Source: Candidatus Methylopumilus universalis
GTDB taxonomy: Bacteria > Pseudomonadota > Gammaproteobacteria > Burkholderiales > Methylophilaceae
Assembly (NCBI GenBank): GCA_945883335.1
Contig: CAMCXI010000004.1
Location: 62,001-126,000 of the forward strand
Reading direction: 5' to 3'
Length of the DNA: 64,000 nucleotides
The notes under the pieces were generated by a model, which was given only the letters and a program-made list of their open reading frames with translations, made no database searches and was not told where the DNA came from. Every line of letters starts with the position of its first letter. The stretch's first letter is position 1. Made by a program: the position numbers and the translations under genes. Below, one piece after another: positions 1 to 8,530 of this stretch.

Positions 1-430
1 CACCTTCGGCTTCAATGGCGCTAATTGCTTGATGTTTGTTCGGATCAAACTTTTCACCAACCGGGTTTACTTCAGCGATATTGAATTTTTCGAATACGCT
101 AAGTAGCTGTTTTGAAGTTAATTCAACACCGTCTTTGTAGCTTTCAAGCGTGGCATTCGCCACACCAAGGGCAGCATCTAAGCTGTCTTTAACAGCCAAC
201 AATTCACCTGAGAATTTTTCAAGCGCATATTTGCGCGCTTTGTCGATGTCGTCAGTCGCGCGGCGGCGGATATTTTCGCCTTCGGCTTTGGCATACAGCA
301 CAGCAGCTTGTTGCTCCACTAATTGCGCTTCTAGCTCCGCAATGCGCGCTTCAGGCGTTTTTTCTGTTTCAACAGAAGCTTCGGTTGTATTTTCAGCTTC
401 AGGAGTTTGGTTTTGGTCTTCTTGCGACAT
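1..430 (-). CDS. grpE: GrpE nucleotide exchange factor of DnaK (partial, C-terminus outside window)
   Basis: About 143 N-terminal residues are visible. GrpE promotes ADP release from the cytoplasmic chaperone DnaK. The N-terminus is acidic and Gln/Glu-rich, followed by a long coiled-coil helix, with the family block ENIRRRATDDIDKARKYALE and the later stretch VNPVGEKFDPNKHQAI. The start is the ATG read at 430-428, preceded by a weak AGGGAT Shine-Dalgarno. The gene runs off the left edge, so dnaK/dnaJ probably lie outside. A sigma-32-like promoter lies upstream at 475-502, which fits a heat-shock gene. Confidence 0.95.
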   Translation of the reverse strand, partial: MSQEDQNQTPEAENTTEASVETEKTPEARIAELEAQLVEQQAAVLYAKAEGENIRRRATDDIDKARKYALEKFSGELLAVKDSLDAALGVANATLESYKDGVELTSKQLLSVFEKFNIAEVNPVGEKFDPNKHQAISAIEAEG

Positions 431-474
431 AAAAATCCCTTATTTTTAGTGATTTGTTTTTACGATAAGTTGCT

Positions 475-502
475 AAATGGGGATGATGTAGATGATTACA
501 AG
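475..502 (-). promoter_or_regulatory. Sigma-32 (heat shock) type promoter of grpE
   Basis: Read on the minus strand, CTTGTAA (502-496) is followed after 13 nt by CCCCATTT (482-475). This is close to the RpoH consensus (CTTGAAA, then CCCCATnT). It lies about 45 nt upstream of the grpE start codon. Assigned from motif and context only. Confidence 0.7.
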
Positions 503-540
503 AGCAAAAATTAAATTTTGCTGATAATTTTTAAGCGAGA

Positions 541-1386
541 TTAGTTTCGAACTTTATAACGGTCGTAAATCCACATGTACTGCGAAGGGCACTGCGCGAT
601 GGTTTTCTCAATTGCTTGATTGAGTAATTCAGGTGTGTTGATGCCACCTTCAGGAATCGGTTTAATATGGATGTGGTAGCCACGTCCATTTGGCAATCGC
701 TCCCCAAAGGCCATGAGCACTTGCGCACCAGATTTTTGTGCAAGTTTCGATGCGAGTGTCATGGTGTAAGCTGGGCGTCCAAAAAATGGCGCCCATTCGC
801 CTTCACCTTCATATGGCGCTTGGTCGGGCAAAATCCCAATTGCTTCACCGCGCTTTAAGGCTTGAAGTAATAACTTCACGCCTTGTGAATTGGCTGGTGC
901 CAGGCTCACTTTGCCGCGTTGACGCCCTTGATTGATAAGCGGCATCAGCCAACTTTGTCTGGGGGGGCGGAATAATACGGTGATCGGGTGAAATTGCCCG
1001 TAGTAAAGTGAAGTAATTTCAAAGCATCCCAAGTGAGGCGTTAGAAATATAATGCCCTTGCCTTTACTTAAGCATGATTCAACGTGCTCCCAGCCAGTGC
1101 AGCCTTGATACCATCGTGATAGTGTTGAGTAATCTTTAAACCAAATAGCAAAGGTTTCTGAGAAGGCTTTGCCTGTTGCACTAATGTTGCGGTGTAATGT
1201 TTTTTTGAGGCTGACGCTATCTTTTGTTAATTGGCTTAGCCTTAGGTTTGTGTTGATTAAGTGAGCGTATTTTTGATAACTTAAATAGCTTACCCAGCCC
1301 AGTGCAGAGCCTAATAAGTGCACAACCCATAATGGCAGCTTTGCGAGCAGTTTTAGCATGTATGCCAATATTTGGTGATTCAACAT
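541..1386 (-). CDS. LpxL/HtrB-family lipid A late acyltransferase
   Basis: A 281-residue lysophospholipid-acyltransferase-fold protein expected to add a secondary acyl chain to Kdo-lipid A at the inner membrane. The N-terminus has a hydrophobic anchor (about residues 5-35). The catalytic HX4(D/E) motif is HLGCFE at residues 118-123, and the conserved block ILPDQAPYEGEGEW appears later. The C-terminus keeps the family pattern QYMWIYDRYK. The gene overlaps the stop of waaC by one base, so the two are translationally linked and transcribed leftwards. Which acyl position it serves (LpxL or LpxM type) cannot be decided from sequence alone. It is slightly shorter than E. coli LpxL. Confidence 0.85.
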   Translation of the reverse strand: MLNHQILAYMLKLLAKLPLWVVHLLGSALGWVSYLSYQKYAHLINTNLRLSQLTKDSVSLKKTLHRNISATGKAFSETFAIWFKDYSTLSRWYQGCTGWEHVESCLSKGKGIIFLTPHLGCFEITSLYYGQFHPITVLFRPPRQSWLMPLINQGRQRGKVSLAPANSQGVKLLLQALKRGEAIGILPDQAPYEGEGEWAPFFGRPAYTMTLASKLAQKSGAQVLMAFGERLPNGRGYHIHIKPIPEGGINTPELLNQAIEKTIAQCPSQYMWIYDRYKVRN

Positions 1387-2357
1387 TAGAACGTTCCTAG
1401 CCTATCAAATGCACTAAACACCTCGCTAGGTTCAGGCATGCGACCTTTTCCACCTAAATTAATTGCAAGTGCATTTTGGCCACCATAAGCACCATTCAAA
1501 TCAGGATGTGTGTCTGTATAAATGGCAATTGTTGGAACGTCCATTGCCACTGCAAGATGGACTAGACCCGTGTCCACACCCACAGCTGCTTGTGCGCCGG
1601 CGGTAATATGGGCAAGCGTTGTGATACTGGACTTCGGCAACACAACGGCTTGTGGCACATGTGTGGCAATAATGTTTGCGCGACTTTTTTCAGTTTCGTT
1701 CGCCCAGGGCAAGCATAGGGTTACATCTTGTTTTGCTAACAATATCCCTAAAGAAACCCAGTGCCCCATTGGCCAAAGTTTCGAGTCTCGGCTAGTCGCA
1801 TGAAAAGCCATGACGTATTTTTCCGGTAAAGCGATATCAGCTTTTTTTAAAAGATCTGATCTTAGCAAGCCGTAATCTGGCGCACTGGTTGGCGCTCTGT
1901 AATTAAGTGCTAGAGCGCTTAATTGGCGGTTTTGATCGACCGCATGCTGATCTCGTGAAACAGAAAAACGACGTTGGTTAAATAAGCCAGCCAGCCATTC
2001 TCGCGAGGTGTTCGGCCCTTGGCCATAACGCTTGCCATTTGCTAAGCAGGCAATTAAAGCGCTCTTGAGCAAGGTTTGCGTGTCAATAATGTAATCGTAA
2101 TGCTCCTCTTGTAGCTGGGTTTTGAAGTCTTTAATTTCTTGCCAAGTTTTTTGGCTGAATAAATGTTTGCGCCAACGGCGAATAGCAACAGGAATTATCT
2201 TATGGATATGCGAATTAAGCCTCAGCATGTCTGCAAAGTTTTCTTCAACAATCCAATCGATTTTGGCATTAGGAAGCTCTGCATGAATGTCCGCAATAAT
2301 TGGGAGGTTATGAATTACATCACCCATGGAGGAGGTTTTGACAATGAGAATACGCAA
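1386..2357 (-). CDS. waaC: Lipopolysaccharide heptosyltransferase I
   Basis: A 323-residue GT9 enzyme that transfers the first L,D-heptose from ADP-heptose to Kdo2-lipid A. The N-terminus MRILIVKTSSMGDVIHNLP is the classic WaaC signature. The C-terminal nucleotide-sugar block contains GVDTGLVHLAVAMDVPTIAIY. It overlaps the downstream lpxL-like gene by one base and follows another GT9 gene after a 27-nt gap, so the block is probably one transcript. waaF and the ADP-heptose synthesis genes sit about 12 kb away in this window, so the inner-core pathway is split over two loci. Length and motifs are normal. Confidence 0.92.
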   Translation of the reverse strand: MRILIVKTSSMGDVIHNLPIIADIHAELPNAKIDWIVEENFADMLRLNSHIHKIIPVAIRRWRKHLFSQKTWQEIKDFKTQLQEEHYDYIIDTQTLLKSALIACLANGKRYGQGPNTSREWLAGLFNQRRFSVSRDQHAVDQNRQLSALALNYRAPTSAPDYGLLRSDLLKKADIALPEKYVMAFHATSRDSKLWPMGHWVSLGILLAKQDVTLCLPWANETEKSRANIIATHVPQAVVLPKSSITTLAHITAGAQAAVGVDTGLVHLAVAMDVPTIAIYTDTHPDLNGAYGGQNALAINLGGKGRMPEPSEVFSAFDRLGTF

Positions 2358-2384
2358 TTGAGGTTTTTTCTTAAAAATATAGCG

Positions 2385-3434
2385 TTATTTTAACGCTTTA
2401 GCAGCACTAAGAGGATAGCGTTCTTTAAGCAGCTCAAAAACTTGTTCTGCTGAGATAGAGTTCATGCAAGGTGAGGAGCTTTGGCAAGTGGAAAAGTTAG
2501 CAAGCTCACCCGTACATGTACATCGCTTACCAATAATCACTTCGTTTTTTGCATAAATCGGCGCGTAAAATTTAACACCATCATCAACGGCAAATAGTCC
2601 AATAACTTTTAAGCCCAATCCTGCTGCAAAATGCAATGGTCCAGTGTCGCCAGAAATGACTACTTTTGCTTTTTTAAGCACCGACAAATACATTTCTAAT
2701 TTATTAATTGGTGGCAATACAAATGCATCAGGCAACGATTTTTTTAGTTCTAAGATGAGATTTCGCTCTCGCTCGTTAGGCCCTGCTGAAAAAGCTATTT
2801 TGTAGCCAGCCTTGGTTGCTAATTGATAAAACTTAACCCAGTGCGAAATCGGCCATTCTTTTTTCTCTTGCGAAGTACCTAGATGGCAGATAGTTTGGTG
2901 ATCTTGCAAAAGCTGCTTGGCTTGAGAGGCTAATAATGGATTAGCAACAATCAACATCTGGGGTGCTGCTATTTCAGATGTACCCATCAAGATACTCAGC
3001 ATTTTTAAATGTCGTTTAACCCAAGTGGTCGGAAGTGAGCTAGTTTGTATGGTTCGGGTATAAGCTATTTTTTGTAAAAAAGTAGGCTTGCGCTCTATGG
3101 CTGAAAATCTTGATTTAGCACCCACCAACAGGCTTAAAATCGCACCTCTATCATTACCAACAAAGTCGATCGACACGTCGAATCTTTCTTTACGCAGTGC
3201 TCGCACAAAGGGCAGTGATTCGGTTAGCTTGGATTTGCCCCGTGTGCGTGGCAGCGCCCACACCTTTTTAATAAATGGAAGTTCCTTAAAAATAGGAGCA
3301 ACCTCTGCAGCAACCAATATGTGAATTTCTGCATAGGGGTATTGCTGATGAAGTGTTTGAAGCGCAGGGGTAATGAAAACTGCGTCACCAAGATACTTAA
3401 ACTGAATAGCAATGATTTTAGTTTTTTTTTGCAT
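2385..3434 (-). CDS. Glycosyltransferase family 9 (heptosyltransferase-like)
   Basis: A 349-residue GT-B fold protein of the ADP-heptose:LPS heptosyltransferase family. The N-terminus IIAIQFKYLGDAVFITPAL and the C-terminal VVISGDTGPLHFAAGLGLK are the paired GT9 signatures. A cysteine-rich stretch near the end (GKRCTCTGELANFSTCQSSS) resembles the C-terminal Cys cluster of WaaQ/RfaQ-type enzymes. It probably adds a third heptose or related sugar to the LPS core; the acceptor cannot be deduced. It lies 13 nt downstream of a GT2 gene in a leftward run of LPS genes. Confidence 0.8.
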   Translation of the reverse strand: MQKKTKIIAIQFKYLGDAVFITPALQTLHQQYPYAEIHILVAAEVAPIFKELPFIKKVWALPRTRGKSKLTESLPFVRALRKERFDVSIDFVGNDRGAILSLLVGAKSRFSAIERKPTFLQKIAYTRTIQTSSLPTTWVKRHLKMLSILMGTSEIAAPQMLIVANPLLASQAKQLLQDHQTICHLGTSQEKKEWPISHWVKFYQLATKAGYKIAFSAGPNERERNLILELKKSLPDAFVLPPINKLEMYLSVLKKAKVVISGDTGPLHFAAGLGLKVIGLFAVDDGVKFYAPIYAKNEVIIGKRCTCTGELANFSTCQSSSPCMNSISAEQVFELLKERYPLSAAKALK

Positions 3435-3447
3435 GTGCTAAATTTAT

Positions 3448-4191
3448 TTATTTTTGATTCGATAGCATCATAAGTTTTAAGTACTTGTAGTATGAGCTTT
3501 CAGCGTTTGCTATGGCTAAAATCACACCTGCTTGACCATCTAAAAAGCCAAGTTTCAAAAAATATGTTCTAACAAATGCCCAAAATCCGTGGAGTAGAGC
3601 CTTAGGTAGTGATCCTTTTTTCTTATTAGCGTGCATATCTCTAGCAGACCCGCCTGAGTATCTATTTATTTTCTCTAAGACTTCATCATAGTTTTTATAA
3701 CTAAAATGAATCATATGAGATTTAAGATGGCCAACTTTACTCAGTGTGAATAAGTTTGCATGAATCTCATGAGTAGTAAATCTTGCGAAGTTCCTCTTGA
3801 ATAAACGTCTTGTTCTATCTGGCCACCATCCAGAGTGACTCATAAACTTTGTGACAAAAAAAGATTTTCTTGGTATGTCGTAAACCATATATTTTTCTTG
3901 CATTATTACCTGGAGAATTTCATCTTTTAATTCAGGAGTAACTCTTTCATCTGCATCAATTGAAAAAATCCACTCTCCACAGCATGCATCAATCGCACGA
4001 TTTTGTTGAGGGCCATAGCCTGGCCAGTCTGTCTCGATGACCTTTGCCCCTAATTTTTTTGCAATTTCAACAGTCTTATCTTGACTGCCAGAATCAACAA
4101 CGATTATTTCATTTGCCCAGCTAACAGAGCATAGGCAATCATGAATAGAATGCGCTTCATTTTTGGTAACAATAATGACCGAAATAGACAT
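3448..4191 (-). CDS. Glycosyltransferase family 2, WaaE/KdtX-like
   Basis: A 247-residue GT-A glycosyltransferase. SISVIIVTKNEAHSIHDCL opens the domain, IIVVDSGSQDKT follows, and the metal-binding DXD is in FSIDADERVT. The middle block WWPDRTRRLFKRN and the helical C-terminal part match the WaaE group, which adds a beta-glucose to heptose I in several LPS cores; that role is inferred. The start lies 2 nt from the stop of the upstream O-antigen-ligase-like gene, so they are co-transcribed. Codon use and base content are visibly more AT-rich than the housekeeping part of the window. Confidence 0.8.
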   Translation of the reverse strand: MSISVIIVTKNEAHSIHDCLCSVSWANEIIVVDSGSQDKTVEIAKKLGAKVIETDWPGYGPQQNRAIDACCGEWIFSIDADERVTPELKDEILQVIMQEKYMVYDIPRKSFFVTKFMSHSGWWPDRTRRLFKRNFARFTTHEIHANLFTLSKVGHLKSHMIHFSYKNYDEVLEKINRYSGGSARDMHANKKKGSLPKALLHGFWAFVRTYFLKLGFLDGQAGVILAIANAESSYYKYLKLMMLSNQK

Positions 4192-4193
4192 GA

Positions 4194-5396
4194 CTAAGCG
4201 TCTTCCTTTTTTCTATAAGCGCTTAATAAAACGCCAGCAATGACGCAATACAACCTACCTTCCCCAGCGTCTAAAAGTAGAGAGTTAAAAAAAGACCCAA
4301 TAAAAATTGTTAAGATGAGACCTCTAAATGTAATTTGATACTGAATTTTTTCTAGTTGATATGTTGCTCTCCAATGTACAAACCAAAAACACATCAAAGT
4401 AATTAACCCTATAGCCCCAAGCTCAGCAGTTGTAAGTAGAAATTGGTTGTGTGGATTTGGTACTGTATCTCGGCTTGTTTCTTGAGTTTTTGCTAGCTTA
4501 CGATATTCGTTCTCAAAGCTACCTGTTCCAATGCCGAGTATTGGGTTTTTAGCGATGATAATTAATGCGTTTTTGTAGAACTCTATTCTCTCTCCTGCAG
4601 AAGTTCTATTGCTCACAGAGTTGTGAGCGGTAATTTCTTGTTTTATATCTAACAGTCTTGACTGATGCATACTAGGGGCGGCTTGATAAACTAAGATGCC
4701 GCCTATCAAAGTCAAGGCAAACCATTTAATTGACTTGAGTCCCCAAGCTTCCCAAATAAACCATAGTGCCAAAGCTATCAACAATACTTGCCCAGTTCGC
4801 CCATTGACCATGAATAAGATATTGATACTCGCAAGCGCAATCAATATTAACCATGTTGTTCTATAAGAACCTTTAGCATTTAAGGCACGATGCAGCATTA
4901 AATAAACGGTAAAAGCCATAAATATACTTTGAGCTATCCTGTTTCTAAAGGCGATATAGCCTTGACCGACGTCTTCAAATGGAATGATGTGAAGAAATTT
5001 TGAGTAGGATATTGTGAGTACTAAAATTGAACTCAATATAAAAGCGTTTACAGCATATTTTCTATGCTTTTCTGTTTGCATTATGCTGACAATCATAGGG
5101 ATGTATAGCAGTTTGTCATACTTGAGCCACCAGGATAATTTGTGCGACCATTCAGCTTCGGAGTAGGTCAAGCCTATTCCATATAGTCCAAAAAGAACGA
5201 TTGCTATTACGGCACCTTGGTTTGATGCAATGCGTTTAAATTTGGCTTCCCATTGACCAGAAACCAACCACAGAATGATGAAAACTCCAATAATAATGCT
5301 GAATACGGCGGTTTTCATTGATACTGCAAAGCATGCGGCAATTACAAGCCATGGTAGAACAGTGCCGTTGATTTTGTTTTGATCAGTTAAGCTCAT
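4194..5396 (-). CDS. O-antigen ligase / WaaL-like (Wzy_C family) membrane protein
   Basis: A 400-residue protein with roughly ten to twelve hydrophobic segments. The large periplasmic loop after about residue 240 contains the Wzy_C hallmark GERIEFYKNA, then NPILGIGTGSFENEY and NPHNQFLLTTAELGAIGL, including the His used by WaaL-type ligases. WaaL joins undecaprenyl-linked O-polysaccharide to lipid A-core in the periplasm. Wzy polymerases share this domain, so ligase is an inference from its place among core genes. It is the first gene of the leftward LPS block and is divergent from the GT9 gene at 5514. Confidence 0.75.
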   Translation of the reverse strand: MSLTDQNKINGTVLPWLVIAACFAVSMKTAVFSIIIGVFIILWLVSGQWEAKFKRIASNQGAVIAIVLFGLYGIGLTYSEAEWSHKLSWWLKYDKLLYIPMIVSIMQTEKHRKYAVNAFILSSILVLTISYSKFLHIIPFEDVGQGYIAFRNRIAQSIFMAFTVYLMLHRALNAKGSYRTTWLILIALASINILFMVNGRTGQVLLIALALWFIWEAWGLKSIKWFALTLIGGILVYQAAPSMHQSRLLDIKQEITAHNSVSNRTSAGERIEFYKNALIIIAKNPILGIGTGSFENEYRKLAKTQETSRDTVPNPHNQFLLTTAELGAIGLITLMCFWFVHWRATYQLEKIQYQITFRGLILTIFIGSFFNSLLLDAGEGRLYCVIAGVLLSAYRKKEDA

Positions 5397-5513
5397 TAAG
5401 TACTCTTTAGTTTGATTTACTTGTAGCTATATTTTAGCTTATTTAATTTTGTTTAAATTAAATAGTTATAATTCAATGAATAAGATTTTTATAAGTTTGT
5501 ATATTGGGTGGTT

Positions 5514-6563
5514 ATGAAAAATAAAGAATTGCCAACGCTACAGCTTGGGTTTTGGAAGCGCTTGATGTTGAAAATTACCAAGCCAACTTGGACGTTCGTT
5601 ACGTCCAGCTTTGTTCCATCCAATCAACTTTACTTTTTGCAACACGAAGGCTGGAAACTTAAGTGGGTAGTTAAATATTTAAAGCGCAAGTTATTCATGA
5701 AGCTTATTTTGCAAGAGGCTTTGATTCTCGACTCCATTCCCAAAGAAGCGAAAAGGATTTTGTGGATCAACTTTTCAGCACCGAGCTTGGGGGACTCCAT
5801 CATGGATCTTTCAGGGAGGGTTTTGTTAAAAGGTTTTAATATCGACCTGTTGACCGATAAAAAAAATTACTCTCTTTATGAAAACGATATGGTGTTTAAA
5901 ACCGTTTTTAATAAAGTTGAAGATGCCAAGAACTCACATCTCTCAGATTCTTACGACTTAATTATTCTGGACGCATTCAGCCCGAAAATCGTCAAGGCAA
6001 AAAAACAAATTGCGCCTTTAATTCCTTTTGTTGGTATGTGGGGATATCTCAATGGCTTTGAGGTTCATCGTACTATCTATAGTTTCGCAAGAATCCAGCT
6101 CTTACTTGATCCAAAGGCGTCTATTAGCCAGCCCGTTCTTCCTTCTCTTACTGTATCAGAGCTGGTAAAGCTTAAGAGCTATTCAGTCAAGCCAATCTTA
6201 GTTATTGTTGTTGGGGCCGAGTGGGAATACAGACGTTATGATAAGTGGGGAGATGTAATCTCTCATTTGCTAAGCCAATATCAAGTTTTGTTGGTTGGAT
6301 CTAGTAATGGGCTGAAAGACGCCAGTGAAATTATTTCCATTTTTCCAGAATGTATTAATTATGTAGGCAATTGCACGCTAGCTGAAACTGTTTCAATCAT
6401 CTCAAAGGCTAAAATCGTTTTGGCAGCCGATGGTGGCTTATGGCACGTCGCTTGCGCATTAACGAAGCCTTCAGTTGCATTGTTTGCCGCCATGCCTTTA
6501 CTCAATGAGAGCGGCATAAGAGTTAATCGCGATACAGCTGATATGTTATGCGAGGTCATCTAA
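5514..6563 (+). CDS. GT9 family glycosyltransferase, 3' end cut by an in-frame stop
   Basis: About 349 residues. The early block RILWINFSAPSLGDSIMDLS corresponds to the GT9 N-terminal nucleotide fold, and KIVLAADGGLWHVACALTKP to the C-terminal donor site. ATG at 5514 is preferred; an in-frame GTG at 5508 is also possible. Past the TAA at 6561-6563 the same frame continues for 24 codons to TAG at 6636-6638 and reads like a normal GT9 C-terminal helix (VSNIDPKEILQAFERLI). So the gene probably once ended at 6638 and has gained a nonsense codon, or the base call is wrong. It may still be functional. Acceptor sugar unknown. The region is AT-rich. Confidence 0.7.
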   Translation: MKNKELPTLQLGFWKRLMLKITKPTWTFVTSSFVPSNQLYFLQHEGWKLKWVVKYLKRKLFMKLILQEALILDSIPKEAKRILWINFSAPSLGDSIMDLSGRVLLKGFNIDLLTDKKNYSLYENDMVFKTVFNKVEDAKNSHLSDSYDLIILDAFSPKIVKAKKQIAPLIPFVGMWGYLNGFEVHRTIYSFARIQLLLDPKASISQPVLPSLTVSELVKLKSYSVKPILVIVVGAEWEYRRYDKWGDVISHLLSQYQVLLVGSSNGLKDASEIISIFPECINYVGNCTLAETVSIISKAKIVLAADGGLWHVACALTKPSVALFAAMPLLNESGIRVNRDTADMLCEVI

Positions 6564-6634
6564 GATGATAATCAAGTCTCAAACATTGATCCAAAAGAGA
6601 TTCTGCAAGCATTTGAGCGTTTGATTTTAAGAAC

Positions 6635-7446
6635 TTAGTTTTTGTTTGTGAGGTATTTATCTACGCCGTTCAAACATCTTTTTAACTTTTTATTTAAGGT
6701 TTCCATGTAGATGTTATGATTTTTCTCAAGTAAGGCTCTTGAGTTGCCTTCATGGTGAATATGGTAGGCGTTGGCTGCGAATCTTAAATCCCTTCTTGCT
6801 ATCCCTGAATTAATTAGCCTTGCGCCAAACTCAGAGTCTTCGCGTCCCCACCCAACAAAATCCTCATTAAAGCCATTAACGCTTAAAAAGTCTTCCCTAA
6901 AAAAGCCATATTGCAGCCTAAAAGCATTTTTAATTTTTTAAAGTATCTTTTCCCCGAAAATAGAAAGCATGCAAGTTTGTTTCTTAAGCTAAATCTTTTA
7001 CTTTTTAATCTTGAGTCAAAAGTTTGGAAGATAAAATTCTTCTTGCTAAGAACTTCTATGGCACCTTCAGCTGAAATTTTTGCTCTGACGCCCTGCACAA
7101 AAGAGTTCTTTTGTGCGAAATGGATATGATCCTCAATGAATTTAGGATGGAGAATCATGTCTCCATCAACCATGATGATGTATTCATATTGGGCTTTTGC
7201 TATTGCCTTATTCCTTGACATAGCAAGTCTGTATCCAGAATCTTCTTGCCAAGAGTGTATGACATCAAGCGTCGAATTTGCGCTAAATCTTTTAATGACA
7301 TCATGGGTCTCTGAAAAGCTTCCATCATCTGCAATAATGACTTCATTGGGAGGTATGCTTTGGTGTTTTAGCGAGCTCAGAACGAGCTCTAGTGCTTCAG
7401 GCCAATTATATGTAGTAACAATAAGGGATGTTTTAATGTTTTTCAT
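6635..7446 (-). pseudogene. GT2 glycosyltransferase with C-terminal galactosyltransferase-type domain, frameshifted
   Basis: The intact reading frame is 7446-6883 (187 residues) and stops after GCNMAFLGKTF. It opens with TSLIVTTYNWPEALELVLSS and has the DXD in IIMVDGDMILH. Inserting one base in the run of six A (plus strand 6899-6904) restores FREDFLSVNGFNEDFVGWG, then GREDSEFGARLINSG, and on to a stop at 6637-6635, for about 270 residues. That restored tail is the Glyco_transf_7C-like C-terminus expected for this family, so the open frame is about one third short. The restored end overlaps the extended end of the convergent GT9 gene by a few bases. Either a real pseudogene or a homopolymer sequencing error. 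Confidence 0.75.
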
Positions 7447-7484
7447 ATCTTTATAATTTTATTAATTAATGAGCTATGTATCGA

Positions 7485-8357
7485 TTAGTCAAACCCACTT
7501 AATTTGCTAAAGTGTTTTTTGCTTAATTCAAATCCAAATAGATTTTCCAACTTAACTACCAATCTATGTTTTTTCTCACGATTGGTTAAATCATGGTTTT
7601 TGTTTGGCGTGAAATTTTGTTCGGCCTCATTTTTTAGCCAATTCTTCGCGGTGGTTGGGTGCGTTCCAACAAATGGCTTTAATGATTGAGGATCGATTTG
7701 ATATCCATTAAAAAGCGTATGGTCATGTTTCCAGTATTTGCCTACACGTTCGTTCTTTTTGCGCATCGCCACAACACTTCTAACGTGTCCATAATGATAA
7801 ATTGGTGCACCAACTAAAGTAGCTCTGGGGTAGCGTCCTTTTTTATTTTTATCCATCACTACAAAGTAAAGACCGTCTGGTGCCCAACTTCGTATCGTAT
7901 TGCGAATGATGCGACATTCTTGACGATACCATGCAGGGCTGACTGCCACCCAATCTGGACTTCCGAAGAAATGGTGGTAATCAAAAGCAAGGGCTTCTAT
8001 TTCTGGATTATTGAGATGTTTTTCCATTGAGGCTTTAATTTTTGGAAGGTCATCTTCGTGTAAGACTTCATCACCCTCAAGATAAAACGCCCAGTCTCCT
8101 GTGCAGTTGTATTGCGCAATCATTTTTTGCTGCGCATAAACAAAGCCGCGATCCTGCATTTTTTCATTCCACTGCGTTGGAATAATTCTGATTTTGTCTG
8201 AGCCGATTGCTTGAATGCGCGCTAGCGTGTCGTCCTCGCTATCGCCAACAGCCACAATAAATTCATCGCAAATTGGTAATGCAGAAAGAATGCTTTCTAT
8301 GAATGGATAGCCCAGTAATGTGCCGTTTCGAATAAAGGTAAAACCACTAATTTTCAT
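7485..8357 (-). CDS. Glycosyltransferase family 2 protein
   Basis: A 290-residue GT-A type glycosyltransferase. The start SGFTFIRNGTLLGYPFIESI and DEFIVAVGDSEDDTLARI form the nucleotide-binding half. The acidic metal motif is YLEGDEVLHEDD (an EGDE variant of DXD). A His/Tyr-rich block (APIYHYGHVRS) follows at about residue 190. The donor and acceptor are unknown; its place among LPS and envelope glycosyltransferases suggests core or surface-glycan synthesis. It ends 38 nt from the start of the frameshifted GT2 gene, in the same direction, so the two may share a transcript starting near 8380. Confidence 0.75.
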   Translation of the reverse strand: MKISGFTFIRNGTLLGYPFIESILSALPICDEFIVAVGDSEDDTLARIQAIGSDKIRIIPTQWNEKMQDRGFVYAQQKMIAQYNCTGDWAFYLEGDEVLHEDDLPKIKASMEKHLNNPEIEALAFDYHHFFGSPDWVAVSPAWYRQECRIIRNTIRSWAPDGLYFVVMDKNKKGRYPRATLVGAPIYHYGHVRSVVAMRKKNERVGKYWKHDHTLFNGYQIDPQSLKPFVGTHPTTAKNWLKNEAEQNFTPNKNHDLTNREKKHRLVVKLENLFGFELSKKHFSKLSGFD

Positions 8358-8469
8358 TTTGTATTTGCGATGGTTAGTTTGAGATTGAGTATACTAAAAA
8401 AACCAAAATTACCAAGCTTAAATCTGGTCAAAAATGGTCTTCCTTTGCTTGGGCTTGGGGTGTTTTAAT

Positions 8470-8498
8470 TTGACGATAGTCCTCTCATTAGGGATAAT
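8470..8498 (+). promoter_or_regulatory. Sigma-70 promoter of edd
   Basis: TTGACG (8470-8475), a 17-nt spacer, then GATAAT (8493-8498). The -10 ends 32 nt before the edd start codon. No operator palindrome was seen around it. Confidence 0.65.
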
Positions 8499-8530
8499 CA
8501 AAGGCTGACTCAACCATCTATAGCGATACC

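Noticed and set aside
1-450. Plus-strand frame 150-449 opposite grpE
   Set aside because: Shadow of the grpE coding strand; low-complexity Ala/Ser translation with no family features.
5441-5463. Palindrome ATTTAATTT-N5-AAATTAAAT between the O-antigen-ligase-like gene and the GT9 gene
   Set aside because: Entirely A/T outside one G; such repeats arise by chance in this AT-rich stretch, so it was not listed as an operator.
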